A stretch of 64,000 nt of DNA, from contig NZ_CZJT01000150.1 of the NCBI RefSeq assembly GCF_900010755.1, positions 1 to 64,000 of the forward strand, given 5' to 3'. The stretch is from Paeniglutamicibacter antarcticus (GTDB lineage Bacteria; Actinomycetota; Actinomycetes; Actinomycetales; Micrococcaceae). Shown one piece after another: positions 41,955 through 51,424 of the stretch (positions within the stretch are counted from its first letter, which is position 1; the number at the start of each line of letters is the position of its first letter). Position numbers and translations under genes: made by a program. The notes under the pieces were generated by a model that was not told the origin of the DNA, did no database searches, and worked only from the letters and a program-made list of their open reading frames with translations.

Positions 41955-43303
41955 GCGACACCATGGAAAAGCTCTTCAACTTGCCGGATCTTGGCGAGGG
42001 ACTGACCGAATCCGAAATTCTCTCCTGGAAGGTCGCGGTGGGGGACACCGTGGAACTAAACCAGGTCATCGCCGAAGTGGAGACGGCCAAGGCGATTGTT
42101 GAATTACCTTCCCCTTTTAGCGGAGTTGTCACCAAGGTGTTCGAACCAGTCGGTTCGGTGGTCAACGTGGGTAACCCGATCATTTCCTTCGAGGTCCCCG
42201 CACCGACAAGACCTGCAGGCGCCGGTTCCGTGGCCGTCGTAGGTGCACCCAAGCGGCAGCCAACGCTGGTCGGCTATGGCGCTGCCGTTGAATCCGGCAA
42301 CCGGCCCGCCCGGCGACGCCGCGGCGCCGCCGTGGCGGAACGCGTTGCTCCGGAGGATCCATCGATTACCTGCTCGGATGCCGGCCAATCGAATAAAAAT
42401 CAGGACAAGCGCGGGGTAGGTTACCTCTTGGCCCGGCCGCCGGTACGCAAGCTGGCCAGGGACCTGCACGTGGACCTCGCAAATCTGCGCCCCACCGGCA
42501 GCGGTGGATTGATATCGCGCGAGGACGTTCTGCGGGCCGGCGGATCAACCGGGGACCCGGAGCCAGATGCGAAGTCGACACCCTCGGGGGAGCCCGGCAT
42601 GGCTCGCGAGCACCGGGTTCAGGTGCGTGGGATTCGCAAGGCCACCGCCACTGCCATGGTGGCGAGCGCGTTCACGGCCCCACACGTTTCGGTGTTCCTG
42701 AGCGTCGATGTCACCGAGTCCATGGCCCTGCTGGACCGCTTGCGCCGGATGCCGCACTTGGAGGGACCTAAGCTGACGATCACCACTTTGGTCGGCAAGA
42801 TCGTGAGTATGCTCTTGGCTCGCCACCGGACCCTGAATTCACGTTGGGATTCAGAAACCGGAGAGATCGTTGAATTCGACTTTGTCAATCTGGGCATAGC
42901 CGCTGCGACAGGCCGTGGACTGATGGTTCCGGTGGTCCATGAAGCCCAAGTCATGGATTTGAAGACCCTGGCCCGGGAGATCGGGGAGGTTACCACTGCT
43001 GCCCGTGAAGGCAAGATCGTCCCGGCGCAGTTGCTCGGAGGAACCTTCAGTATCAGCAACATCGGGGTCTTCGGCGTCGACTCCGGAACGCCGATCTTGC
43101 CCCCTGGGCAGACAGGAATCCTTGCCATGGGGCAGATCCGCAAGCTGCCCTGGGAATTCCGCGACGAAGTTGTGTTGCGCCAAGTCATGACGCTTTCCCT
43201 GTCATTCGATCACAGGGTTGTCGATGGCGAGCAGGGGGCCAGATTCCTCGCTGATCTGGGCTTGGTGCTCGGTGATCCCGGGGCGTTTATTGGCCTCGTC
43301 TGA
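41951..43303 (+). CDS. bkdC: 2-oxoacid dehydrogenase E2, dihydrolipoamide acyltransferase
   Basis: The core acyltransferase, 450 residues. One lipoyl domain (residues about 7-82) with lipoyl-lysine K47 in VETAKAIVEL; a peripheral-subunit-binding domain about 155-190 (ARPPVRKLARDLHVDLAN, GSGGLISREDVL); a long flexible linker; and the catalytic domain from about residue 220, with the active-site SFDHRVVDGEQGARF near the C-terminus. No dihydrolipoamide dehydrogenase (E3) gene follows in the operon, so a shared Lpd must be encoded elsewhere. Confidence 0.93.
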   Translation: MSDTMEKLFNLPDLGEGLTESEILSWKVAVGDTVELNQVIAEVETAKAIVELPSPFSGVVTKVFEPVGSVVNVGNPIISFEVPAPTRPAGAGSVAVVGAPKRQPTLVGYGAAVESGNRPARRRRGAAVAERVAPEDPSITCSDAGQSNKNQDKRGVGYLLARPPVRKLARDLHVDLANLRPTGSGGLISREDVLRAGGSTGDPEPDAKSTPSGEPGMAREHRVQVRGIRKATATAMVASAFTAPHVSVFLSVDVTESMALLDRLRRMPHLEGPKLTITTLVGKIVSMLLARHRTLNSRWDSETGEIVEFDFVNLGIAAATGRGLMVPVVHEAQVMDLKTLAREIGEVTTAAREGKIVPAQLLGGTFSISNIGVFGVDSGTPILPPGQTGILAMGQIRKLPWEFRDEVVLRQVMTLSLSFDHRVVDGEQGARFLADLGLVLGDPGAFIGLV

Positions 43304-43542
43304 GATTGGCCGCCAGCAGTCATTCATTCACGGGGTTTGATGCCGCGTGAGGTTCCCAACTAGAGTCCCCGGGTTTATTGCAGCTTCGTTAAGATTCCGT
43401 AAACCGGCAGTCATTCATTAGTTGTTTCAGACATTTGTGGGTACTCTCACATATTAGGTGATCCGACTCACTGCGATATTTCGCTTGGGGATCTCATGAA
43501 CACTCCACTCCAATCAATCCAACAACTCGTTGAGGAGACAGT

Positions 43543-45180
43543 ATGCGTTTCAACCGTGCTTCGAAGGCCCTTGTGCTTTCGGCAGCTTTGGCCCTGACCT
43601 TGTCGGCATGTGGCGGCGGCGACGGTGGTGCCGGAGCCTCTAGCGGCGGCGATGCCACTAAGGCCATTTCCGCAAACACCACCGAACCGGAGAGCGGCCT
43701 GCTGCCAGCTGACACCAACGAAGTTGGTGGCGGTCGAATCATGGACCTCATCTTCACCGGTCTGGTCAGCTACGGTGCGGACGGCAAGCCAGTGAATGAG
43801 CTGGCCGAGTCGATCGAAACCAAGGATGCCCAGAACTACACCATCAAGATCAAAGCCGGGCAGAAGTTCAGCAACGGTGATCCGGTGACTGCTAAGTCGT
43901 TCGTTGATGCCTGGAACTTCGGTGCCGCTGCAAAGAACGCCCAGAAGAATTCATACTTCTTCGAATCCATCAAGGGTTACGACAAGGTCAGCGCCAAGGG
44001 TGCGACTGTCGAGACCATGGAGGGCCTGAAGGTTGTCGATGACACCACCTTCACCGTCGAACTTTCCCGCAAGGAATCCGACTTCCCGCTGCGCCTGGGC
44101 TACACCGCCTTCTTCCCGTTGCCGGCAGCCGCATTCGCTGATCCGAAGGCATTCGGCCAGAACCCTGCGGGCAACGGCCCGTACAAGCTGGCCGAGAACG
44201 GCTGGCAGCACAACGTTCAGATCCAGTTGGTTCCGAACCCGGACTACAGCGGCCCGCGCAAGCCGGCCAACGGCGGCGTGGACTTCAAGATCTACGCGAA
44301 CACCGAAGCTGCTTACCAGGACCTGCTCGGCAACAACTTGGACGTGCTTGACCAGATCCCGCCGAGCTCGCTGAAGAACTTCGCCGACGAGCTCAAGGGA
44401 CGTTCGCTCAACCAGCCGTACGCGGGCAATGCGACGCTGACGATCTCCGACTACCTGCCACAGTTTGCCGGTGAAGCAGGCAAGTTGCGCCGCCAGGCGA
44501 TCTCCATGTCGATCGACCGCCAGCAGATCATCGACAAGATCTTCTTCGGCAACAAGAAGATTGCCACGGACTTCACGTCGCCGGTCATCGATGGCTTCTC
44601 GGATGCAATCCCGGGCCACGAGGTGCTCACCTTCGATGCTGAAAAGGCCAAGGAACTGTGGAAGCAGGCCGACGCACTCCAGGCTTGGGACAACTCAAAG
44701 CCATTCACCATCGCCTACAACGTTGATGGTGCCGGCAACAAGGAATACGTAGACGCTGCGGTCAACCAGATCAAGAACACCCTGGGCATTGCAGCCGAGC
44801 CGAAAGCCTACGCAACCTTCAAGGAACTGCGTGCAGCGGTCAACAATAAGGAAATGACCGGCGCGCACCGCACCGGTTGGCAGGCAGACTACCCGTCGCT
44901 GTACAACTTCCTCGGCCCGCTGTACGGCACCGGCGCTGGTTCCAACGACGGCAACTACTCCTCCAAGGAATTCGATGCGAAGTTGGCCGAAGGCCTCTCC
45001 GCAACCAGCGTCGAAGAAGGCAACAAGATCTTCAACGCTTCCCAGGAGATCCTGTTCAAGGACCTGCCGGTCATCCCGCTGTGGTACCAGGCAGCCCAGG
45101 GTGGCTGGAGCGAAAACGTGGACAACGTGAAGTTCGCCTGGAACGGCGTTCCGATGTACTACTCCATCACCGCCAAGTAG
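43543..45180 (+). CDS. peptide/nickel-type ABC transporter substrate-binding lipoprotein (system 1)
   Basis: A 545-residue family-5 (OppA/DppA) binding protein. Signal peptide with lipobox LSAC, lipidated C23, then a Gly/Ala-rich linker. Family segments include GGRIMDLIFTGLVSYGADGK, YTIKIKAGQKFSNGDPVTAK, GNGPYKLAENGWQ and LYNFLGPLYGTGAG. Ligand is probably an oligopeptide but cannot be fixed. First gene of an operon with two permeases and a double ATPase; a 17-bp hairpin lies just behind it, as often seen where the binding protein is made in excess. GAGGAGACAGT ribosome binding site. Confidence 0.93.
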   Translation: MRFNRASKALVLSAALALTLSACGGGDGGAGASSGGDATKAISANTTEPESGLLPADTNEVGGGRIMDLIFTGLVSYGADGKPVNELAESIETKDAQNYTIKIKAGQKFSNGDPVTAKSFVDAWNFGAAAKNAQKNSYFFESIKGYDKVSAKGATVETMEGLKVVDDTTFTVELSRKESDFPLRLGYTAFFPLPAAAFADPKAFGQNPAGNGPYKLAENGWQHNVQIQLVPNPDYSGPRKPANGGVDFKIYANTEAAYQDLLGNNLDVLDQIPPSSLKNFADELKGRSLNQPYAGNATLTISDYLPQFAGEAGKLRRQAISMSIDRQQIIDKIFFGNKKIATDFTSPVIDGFSDAIPGHEVLTFDAEKAKELWKQADALQAWDNSKPFTIAYNVDGAGNKEYVDAAVNQIKNTLGIAAEPKAYATFKELRAAVNNKEMTGAHRTGWQADYPSLYNFLGPLYGTGAGSNDGNYSSKEFDAKLAEGLSATSVEEGNKIFNASQEILFKDLPVIPLWYQAAQGGWSENVDNVKFAWNGVPMYYSITAK

Positions 45181-45220
45181 TTCTGGCTAACAAGTACCAC
45201 CTAGCCGAAATCTCGATAGA

Positions 45221-45259
45221 GAGCTAGAGGGAGACCGCAACCCGGTCTCCCTCTAGCTC
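45221..45259 (+). terminator. hairpin between binding protein and permease genes (system 1)
   Basis: Perfect 17-bp stem (45221-45237 with 45243-45259), CAACC loop, followed by GTTTACC. Position suggests partial termination or mRNA 3'-end protection, raising the binding protein over the membrane components. Confidence 0.75.
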
Positions 45260-45361
45260 GTTTACCACACCTCGTGGTCTTGACGTTCCGGCTACAAGCC
45301 GACGGAAAAGAGGAACAATGAAGGCAGCCCGCCTGCCGGTGTCCCTGTGGAGGACACCCTA

Positions 45362-46288
45362 ATGTTTATGTTTATTTCAAAGAGATTCCTGCAGTTGATC
45401 CCCGTGTTCTTGGGGGCAACACTGCTGGTCTACTTCTTGGTCTTTGCAACACCCGGCGACCCCATCGCCGCGCTCTCCGGCGGTAAGCCGATGGCACCCG
45501 CCGTCGAAGAAGCCCTGAGAGCCCAGTACAACCTTGACCAGCCGTTCTGGATCCAGTACGGGTTGTACCTCAAGTCCCTGGTGACATTCGACCTCGGCCA
45601 GACGTTCTCCGGCCAGGAAGTTTCCGATGTCCTGGGCCGCGCGTTCCCCGTGACGGCGCGCCTGGCCATCATGGCACTGGCCTTTGAAGCCGTCTTCGGC
45701 GTGATCTTCGGTGTTATCGCCGGAATGCGCAAGGGCAAGCTCTTCGACTCCACCGTCCTGGTGGCATCACTCATCGTCATCGCAGTTCCGACCTTCGTGC
45801 TGGGCTTCGTGCTTCAGTTCTTCGTCGGCGTGAAACTGGACTGGGCCAAACCCACAGTCGGCGTCGGCGCACCGTGGGGGGACCTGATCCTTCCCGCGGC
45901 GGTACTGGGACTTGTGTCCCTTGCCTACGTGATCCGATTGACCCGAACCTCGATCATCGAGAACAAGAACGCTGACTATGTGCGCACCGCCACCGCCAAG
46001 GGCCTCAGCCGGCGTCGAGTGGTCAGCGTGCACATCCTGCGAAACTCGCTGATCCCCGTGGTCACCTTCCTCGGTGCCGATCTGGGCTCGCTGATGGGCG
46101 GCGCGATCGTGACCGAAGGCATCTTCAACGTCCCCGGCGTTGGCAACCTGCTGTTCAAGGCCATCAAGGCGGGCGAAACTCCAACGGTCGTTGCCGTAGT
46201 CGGAGTTCTTGTGCTCATCTTCGTGCTGGCCAATCTCGTCGTGGACTTGCTCTACGCGTGGCTCGACCCAAGGATCCGGTATGTCTGA
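45362..46288 (+). CDS. ABC transporter permease, DppB/OppB type (system 1)
   Basis: A 308-residue permease with the DppB start (FISKRFLQLIPVFLGATLLV, FLVFATPGDPIAALSG) and six membrane spans. The EAA loop is ADYVRTATAKGLSRRRVVSV with HILRNSLIPVV, followed by GGAIVTEGIFNVPGVGNLL. ATG at 45362 is chosen for its GTGGAGGACACCC ribosome binding site; an in-frame ATG 15 bp earlier overlaps that site. Overlaps the second permease by 8 bp. Confidence 0.95.
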   Translation: MFMFISKRFLQLIPVFLGATLLVYFLVFATPGDPIAALSGGKPMAPAVEEALRAQYNLDQPFWIQYGLYLKSLVTFDLGQTFSGQEVSDVLGRAFPVTARLAIMALAFEAVFGVIFGVIAGMRKGKLFDSTVLVASLIVIAVPTFVLGFVLQFFVGVKLDWAKPTVGVGAPWGDLILPAAVLGLVSLAYVIRLTRTSIIENKNADYVRTATAKGLSRRRVVSVHILRNSLIPVVTFLGADLGSLMGGAIVTEGIFNVPGVGNLLFKAIKAGETPTVVAVVGVLVLIFVLANLVVDLLYAWLDPRIRYV

Positions 46289-47297
46289 GAACCCAACCCC
46301 TGAAATCATTGAACCCTCCGATGGCGCGAGGAACACTCGCCGCACCGGCAAGGTTTCCTCCCGCACGATTGAGCACTACGTGGCACCACTGGAAGAAACC
46401 CCGTTGCTCGCGGTGGACTTTGTCGACGAGACGGCGGAACCGCAGAGCATGTGGTCCCAAGCCTGGCGCTCGCTGCGCAAACGGCCCTTGTTCATCATCT
46501 CCGCATTCTTGATCCTCCTGGTGATCGTGGTGGCTGCCTTCCCGCAGCTGTTCTCACACGTCGATCCGACCGCGTGCAGGCTTGATGACTCAAGCGAAAC
46601 GGCACGTGCTGGGCACCCGTTGGGCTTCACGCTCCAGGGTTGCGACGTGTACTCGCGCATCATCTACGGCGCCCGCGCGTCGTTCCTCGTAGGCTTGTTC
46701 ACCACAATCATCGTCGTGGTTTTCGGTGGCGTCGTCGGCGCCTTGGCAGGCTACTACGGTGGCTGGCTCGACGCCGTCCTGGCTCGCTTGGGTGACATCT
46801 TCTTCGCCCTTCCGCTGATCCTGGGTGCCATCATCGTGATGCAGCTCCCGGCGTTCCGTGACAACCGAAGCGTCTGGACCGTCATCATCACCCTTGCGGC
46901 CTTTGGCTGGCCACAAATGGCACGCATCACCCGTGGTGCGGTCATTGAGGCCCGCGGAGCCGACTTCGTAACGGCGTCCCGCGCGCTGGGGCTTTCCAAG
47001 TTCCGTGCCTTGGTGAACCACGTGATTCCGAACTCGCTCTCACCGGTCATCGTGATTGCGACCATTTCACTGGGTACCTACATCGTGGCCGAAGCCACCC
47101 TGTCGTTCCTGGGTATTGGACTGCCTCCCGAGATCATGAGCTGGGGCAACGACATTTCCAACGCCCAGACCCAGCTGCGCAACAACCCCGAAACCCTGAT
47201 GTGGCCGGCACTTGCCCTGTCCATCACGGTGCTGAGCTTCATCATGCTCGGCGACGCGGTCCGTGACGCACTCGATCCCAAAGCACGCAAGGGATAG
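46281..47297 (+). CDS. ABC transporter permease, DppC/OppC type (system 1)
   Basis: A 338-residue permease. About 70 cytoplasmic residues, acidic and Thr-rich, precede the first span (longer than the usual 30-40). Then DppC features: LGFTLQGCDVYSRIIYGARA, ALPLILGAIIVM-type helix, EAA loop GADFVTASRALGLSKFRALV, and FLGIGLPPEIMSWGNDIS. Starts 8 bp inside the first permease gene; the ATPase gene begins 6 bp after its stop. Confidence 0.94.
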   Translation: MSENPTPEIIEPSDGARNTRRTGKVSSRTIEHYVAPLEETPLLAVDFVDETAEPQSMWSQAWRSLRKRPLFIISAFLILLVIVVAAFPQLFSHVDPTACRLDDSSETARAGHPLGFTLQGCDVYSRIIYGARASFLVGLFTTIIVVVFGGVVGALAGYYGGWLDAVLARLGDIFFALPLILGAIIVMQLPAFRDNRSVWTVIITLAAFGWPQMARITRGAVIEARGADFVTASRALGLSKFRALVNHVIPNSLSPVIVIATISLGTYIVAEATLSFLGIGLPPEIMSWGNDISNAQTQLRNNPETLMWPALALSITVLSFIMLGDAVRDALDPKARKG

Positions 47298-47302
47298 CGG
47301 CC

Positions 47303-49000
47303 ATGACTGAACAGACAAAGGAGCGCGGCTTGAACCCCGCCGACAACCAGCAGCCATTGCTGGAAATCAAGAACCTGGCCATCACCTTCGACACCCCGGA
47401 TGGGCCGGTCAACGCCGTACGCAACGCACACCTGACGGTGATGCCGGGCGAGACGGTGGCAATCGTGGGCGAGTCGGGCTCCGGCAAGTCGACGACGGCG
47501 CTTTCGGCCATCGGTTTGCTGCCCGGCAACGGCCGGGTTTCCGGTGGCCAGATCATTTTCGATGGTGAGGACATCACCCACGCCAGCGAAAAGCGGATCA
47601 TCGAGCTGCGCGGAAACTCCATCGGCATGGTGCCGCAGGACCCGATGTCCAACCTGAACCCGGTGTGGAAGATCGGTTTCCAGGTCAAGGAAACGCTCAA
47701 GGCAAACGGCTTGGCCGGAAACAATTCCAAGGAACGCGTCGCCCAGGTGCTCGCCGACGCGGGTCTTCCGGATGCCAAGCGACGTGCCAACCAGTACCCG
47801 CACGAGTTCTCCGGCGGCATGCGCCAGCGCGCGTTGATCGCCATCGGCCTGGCCTGCAGTCCCCGTCTGCTGATTGCCGATGAGCCCACCAGCGCATTGG
47901 ACGTGACAGTTCAGCAGCAGATCCTGGATCACCTGGACACCATGACCACCGAACTCGGCACCGCGGTGTTGCTGATTACCCACGACCTGGGCCTGGCAGC
48001 AGAGCGTGCCGAAAAGGTCGTCGTGATGTACAAGGGACAGGTCGTCGAGTCGGGCCCCGCGCTCGAAATTTTGCGCAACCCGCAGCATCCGTACACCCAG
48101 CGGTTGGTGGCCTCGGCGCCGTCGCTGGCCTCTAAGCGGTTGCAGTCCAAGCCGCTGGAGGTGGCCGAAGACCTCAACGCCGTCGTCAAGCCCGAGCACC
48201 CGCGAAACACCGACAACGTGTTGGAGATCAAGGACCTGACCAAGGTCTTCAAGATCCGTAAGGGCCTGGGACGCAGCGAGGACTTCACCGCGGTGGACAA
48301 TGTGTCCTTCTCCGTGAAACGCGGAACCACGACGGCGATCGTTGGCGAGTCCGGTTCGGGCAAGTCCACGGTGGCCCAGATGGTGCTGAACCTGTTGAAG
48401 CCCACCGCGGGTTCGATTGCCTTCGACGGCGCTCAGATGAACAACCTTTCAGAAAAGGAACTGTTCACCTTCCGCCGCCGGGTGCAGCCGATCTTCCAGG
48501 ACCCGTACGGTTCCCTGGACCCGATGTTCAGCATCTACCGAACCATCGAGGAGCCATTGCGCATCCACGGTATTGGTGATGCCAAGTCGCGGCAGGCCCG
48601 GGTCAAGGAACTCTTGAGCCAGGTTTCGCTGCCGTCCGCAACCATGCACCGCTTCCCGAATGAGCTCTCCGGTGGCCAGCGCCAGCGCATCGCCATTGCC
48701 CGGGCCCTGGCCCTGCAGCCGGAAGTGATCATCTGCGATGAGGCGGTTTCCGCACTCGACGTCCTGGTGCAGGCCCAGATTCTGAAGCTGCTTAACGAGC
48801 TGCAAGAGAATCTTGGCTTGACCTACCTGTTCATCACCCACGACCTCGCGGTTGTGCGTGAAATCGCCGATGACGTGTGCGTGATGCAGAACGGCCGGAT
48901 CGTGGAACAGTCGACGACCGACGAAGTGTTCAACAACCCGAAGAGCGACTACACGCGCAACCTGCTTGCCGCGATTCCGGGTTCAACCCTGCTCATCTAG
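47303..49000 (+). CDS. fused double ATPase of peptide ABC transporter (system 1)
   Basis: A 565-residue protein equal to DppD and DppF joined. NBD1: Walker A GESGSGKSTT, signature SGGMRQRALIAIGLACSPRL and ADEPTSALD. NBD2 from about residue 305: GESGSGKSTVAQ, LSGGQRQRIAIARALALQ and CDEAVSALD. Each NBD has the C-terminal oligopeptide-transporter tail (HPYTQRLVASAPSL; KSDYTRNLLAAIPG). Fused ATPases of this type are common in actinobacteria. Last gene of the operon; a hairpin follows. Confidence 0.95.
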   Translation: MTEQTKERGLNPADNQQPLLEIKNLAITFDTPDGPVNAVRNAHLTVMPGETVAIVGESGSGKSTTALSAIGLLPGNGRVSGGQIIFDGEDITHASEKRIIELRGNSIGMVPQDPMSNLNPVWKIGFQVKETLKANGLAGNNSKERVAQVLADAGLPDAKRRANQYPHEFSGGMRQRALIAIGLACSPRLLIADEPTSALDVTVQQQILDHLDTMTTELGTAVLLITHDLGLAAERAEKVVVMYKGQVVESGPALEILRNPQHPYTQRLVASAPSLASKRLQSKPLEVAEDLNAVVKPEHPRNTDNVLEIKDLTKVFKIRKGLGRSEDFTAVDNVSFSVKRGTTTAIVGESGSGKSTVAQMVLNLLKPTAGSIAFDGAQMNNLSEKELFTFRRRVQPIFQDPYGSLDPMFSIYRTIEEPLRIHGIGDAKSRQARVKELLSQVSLPSATMHRFPNELSGGQRQRIAIARALALQPEVIICDEAVSALDVLVQAQILKLLNELQENLGLTYLFITHDLAVVREIADDVCVMQNGRIVEQSTTDEVFNNPKSDYTRNLLAAIPGSTLLI

Positions 49001-49040
49001 CAAACACAGTGGCTGGCATCTCGGTGCCGGTTGAATGAAG

Positions 49041-49076
49041 CCAGAAGGAACGAGCCACGAGGCGCGTTCCTTCTGG
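49041..49076 (+). terminator. terminator of peptide transporter operon 1
   Basis: 12-bp perfect stem (49041-49052 with 49065-49076) with inner GCC/GGC pairing, 40 bp past the stop. T-run is weak (TCGTTAAAC). Confidence 0.65.
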
Positions 49077-49499
49077 TCGTTAAACACCTCGTTTGGCGGG
49101 CATTCGGGCCGCTTGGTCGAAGACCCGTGAGGGCTGTGATCAGCACCTGATCTGGCCCTTGGGGGAGAAGCTCCGATGTTGTTTTCCGTTATGTTTCCAA
49201 ACTGTTATATAAGGCCGCCAGCGAAGTTTTCTTACTCAGGGTAGTAATTGGCAAAGGTCAATGTGAAAGAAACCCTTGAGTTTTCGGGGCTGTAGCGCAG
49301 ATCTCCTTTTAGGGTATTTTGCCGTGAGGAAGTCAGTTCTCCTCGGACGCCCCCAGTCGTTATAAATATGAAGCGACATTTTTATATCCAAGCGGGCCGA
49401 TCGACGCTAGTGTCTTCAATTGTGGGGCATCGCACATCGCATGGACCGCATTCGAGCGACAGCTCGGCCACATGATCATCGAGCTTATTAGGAGGAGAA
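49077..49499 (+). other. long AT-richer leader/promoter region of peptide transporter operon 2
   Basis: About 420 bp with no gene. The stretch 49170-49380 is noticeably richer in A/T than its surroundings and includes GTTATATAAGG (about 49203-49213) and GTTATAAATATG (about 49358-49369), either of which might hold a -10 element. A GGAGGAG ribosome binding site at 49491-49497 ends the region. No known riboswitch fold was recognised. Confidence 0.4.
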
Positions 49500-51308
49500 A
49501 TGCGTGTTCAGCGTATTTCAAAGGCTGTCGCAGTTGGTGCTGCGCTCGCACTGGCACTGACTGCTTGTGCACCTGGCGGAGAAACTGCCCCAACGGATTC
49601 GGCAAAACCATCGTCTAGCAGTGGCGGTACTAACACCGTCGAACCAGCCGATACCGGACTTGCGGATCTTGGCGATATCACCACCAAGGACGACAACATC
49701 AAGGTGACGGTTGGAGCCCCGGACTTCATCGGCTACAACTCGAACACTCCGCAGACCTACAGCACGTACAACTCGGCGATCACCGATCGCGTGCTCTCCG
49801 GATTCTCGTACTTCGGCACCGATGGCAAGATCTACCAGAACAAGGACCTCGGCTCCTACGAGAAGCTCAGCGATTCACCGCTGACGATCAAGTACACCAT
49901 CGCCGAGAACGCCAAGTGGTCCGATGGAACCCCGATCACCACCGCCGATGCGGTGCTGTCCTGGGCAACACAGAACCCCAACTTGAAGAACGCCAAGGGC
50001 AAGATGCTCTTCGACTCGGTGTCCGCAGACCTGGGCGACACCGTCCCGAAGGGCCCCGAGGGCGCCCCGGATTCCAAGGAATTCACCGTGACGTTCAAGA
50101 ACCCGGATCCGGACTGGCAGATCCAGTCGTGGCTGGGCGCCCCGGCACACGTGGTTGCCAAGCAGGGTGGACTCTCCACCGATGAGTTCGTTGCCGGCAT
50201 CCGCGCCAACGACGGCACCAAAGTGACCAAGGCCGCCGAATTCTGGAACACCGGCTGGACCACCAAGCCGGGCACCCTTCCGGCAGCGGACCTGATTCCG
50301 TCCTCGGGCCCCTACAAGCTCAAGAGCTGGACTGCCGGCGAATCGGTCACCCTTGAAGCCAATGAGAACTACTACGGCACCCCGGCAGCAACCAAGACCC
50401 TGACCTACCGCTTCATCACCGATGACGCCATGGTCCAGGCCCTGGACAACAAAGAGCTCAACGTCATTTCCCCGCAGCCGACCATTGACACCCTTGCCCA
50501 GCTGAAGAAGCTCGGCGAAGCAGTCAATATCCAGCAGGGTGACACCATGACCTGGGAGCACTTGGACTTCAACTTCCGCGACAAGGCAGTCTTCAAGGAC
50601 TCCCTGGAACTGCGCCAGGCATTTGCCAAGTGTGTTCCACGTCAGCAGATCGTTGACAACCTGATCAAGCCGCTGAACCCGGATGCCCAGGTGCTCAACG
50701 CCCGCGAAGTCTTCCCGTTCCAAGAAAACTACAAGGACGTCGTGGCCTTCTCCTACGGTGGCCAGTACGACGCAGTTGATGTCGAAGGCGCCAAGAAGAT
50801 CCTCGAAGAGCAGAACGCAGTGGGAACCAAGGTTCGCATCGGCTACTCGGCTCCGAACCCGCGCCGCACCGACCAGGTCGCCATGATCAAGTCCTCCTGC
50901 GACGCAGCCGGCTTCGACATCGTTGACGCAGCAGATCCGAAGTTCTTTGCTCCGGGCGGCACCCAGGAACGCGGCGACTACGACGTAGCACTGTTCGCTT
51001 GGGCAGGTTCGGGCCAGATCACTTCCGGCCAGAACATTTACGCCACCGGCAAGCCACAGAACTACGGCGAGTTCTCCAACAAGGAGGTCGACGCAGCTTG
51101 GACCCGTCTGGCCACCTCGATGGACCCGGCAGTTCACCTGACCGAAATGAAGAACATCGAGAAGCTGCTGTGGGACAACCTCTTCGGCATCCCGGTATTC
51201 GCGCACCCAGGGCTGTCCGCCTCCTCGTCGGACATCAAGAACGTACGCCACACCGCAACCCAGTCGCAGATCGTCTGGAACGCAGAACAGTGGGTTCGCG
51301 CTGAGTAA
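49500..51308 (+). CDS. peptide/nickel-type ABC transporter substrate-binding lipoprotein (system 2)
   Basis: A 602-residue family-5 binding protein. Signal peptide with lipobox LTAC and lipidated C23, Ser/Thr-rich linker, then DKIYQNKDLGSY-like and IAENAKWSDGTPITTADAVL, SSGPYKLKSWTAGESVTLEA, LELRQAFAKCVPRQQIVDNL and DVALFAWAGSGQITSGQNIY. Larger than and clearly different from the binding protein at 43543, so the two systems probably take different peptides. Same operon order as system 1. Confidence 0.93.
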   Translation: MRVQRISKAVAVGAALALALTACAPGGETAPTDSAKPSSSSGGTNTVEPADTGLADLGDITTKDDNIKVTVGAPDFIGYNSNTPQTYSTYNSAITDRVLSGFSYFGTDGKIYQNKDLGSYEKLSDSPLTIKYTIAENAKWSDGTPITTADAVLSWATQNPNLKNAKGKMLFDSVSADLGDTVPKGPEGAPDSKEFTVTFKNPDPDWQIQSWLGAPAHVVAKQGGLSTDEFVAGIRANDGTKVTKAAEFWNTGWTTKPGTLPAADLIPSSGPYKLKSWTAGESVTLEANENYYGTPAATKTLTYRFITDDAMVQALDNKELNVISPQPTIDTLAQLKKLGEAVNIQQGDTMTWEHLDFNFRDKAVFKDSLELRQAFAKCVPRQQIVDNLIKPLNPDAQVLNAREVFPFQENYKDVVAFSYGGQYDAVDVEGAKKILEEQNAVGTKVRIGYSAPNPRRTDQVAMIKSSCDAAGFDIVDAADPKFFAPGGTQERGDYDVALFAWAGSGQITSGQNIYATGKPQNYGEFSNKEVDAAWTRLATSMDPAVHLTEMKNIEKLLWDNLFGIPVFAHPGLSASSSDIKNVRHTATQSQIVWNAEQWVRAE

Positions 51309-51335
51309 TTGCCCACAGGCAATATCAGCGCCTTA

Positions 51336-51369
51336 GTGTGGGGCTCAGCGATTTCGCCGAGCCCCACAC
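51336..51369 (+). terminator. hairpin between binding protein and permease genes (system 2)
   Basis: 11-bp perfect stem (51336-51346 with 51359-51369) with inner GCG/CGC pairing, in the same place as the hairpin of system 1. Confidence 0.7.
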
Positions 51370-51424
51370 GCCCGTTTTGGCACAACCAAACGGGCAGGAG
51401 AAGAAGGAAAGGTAAGTATCTGCA

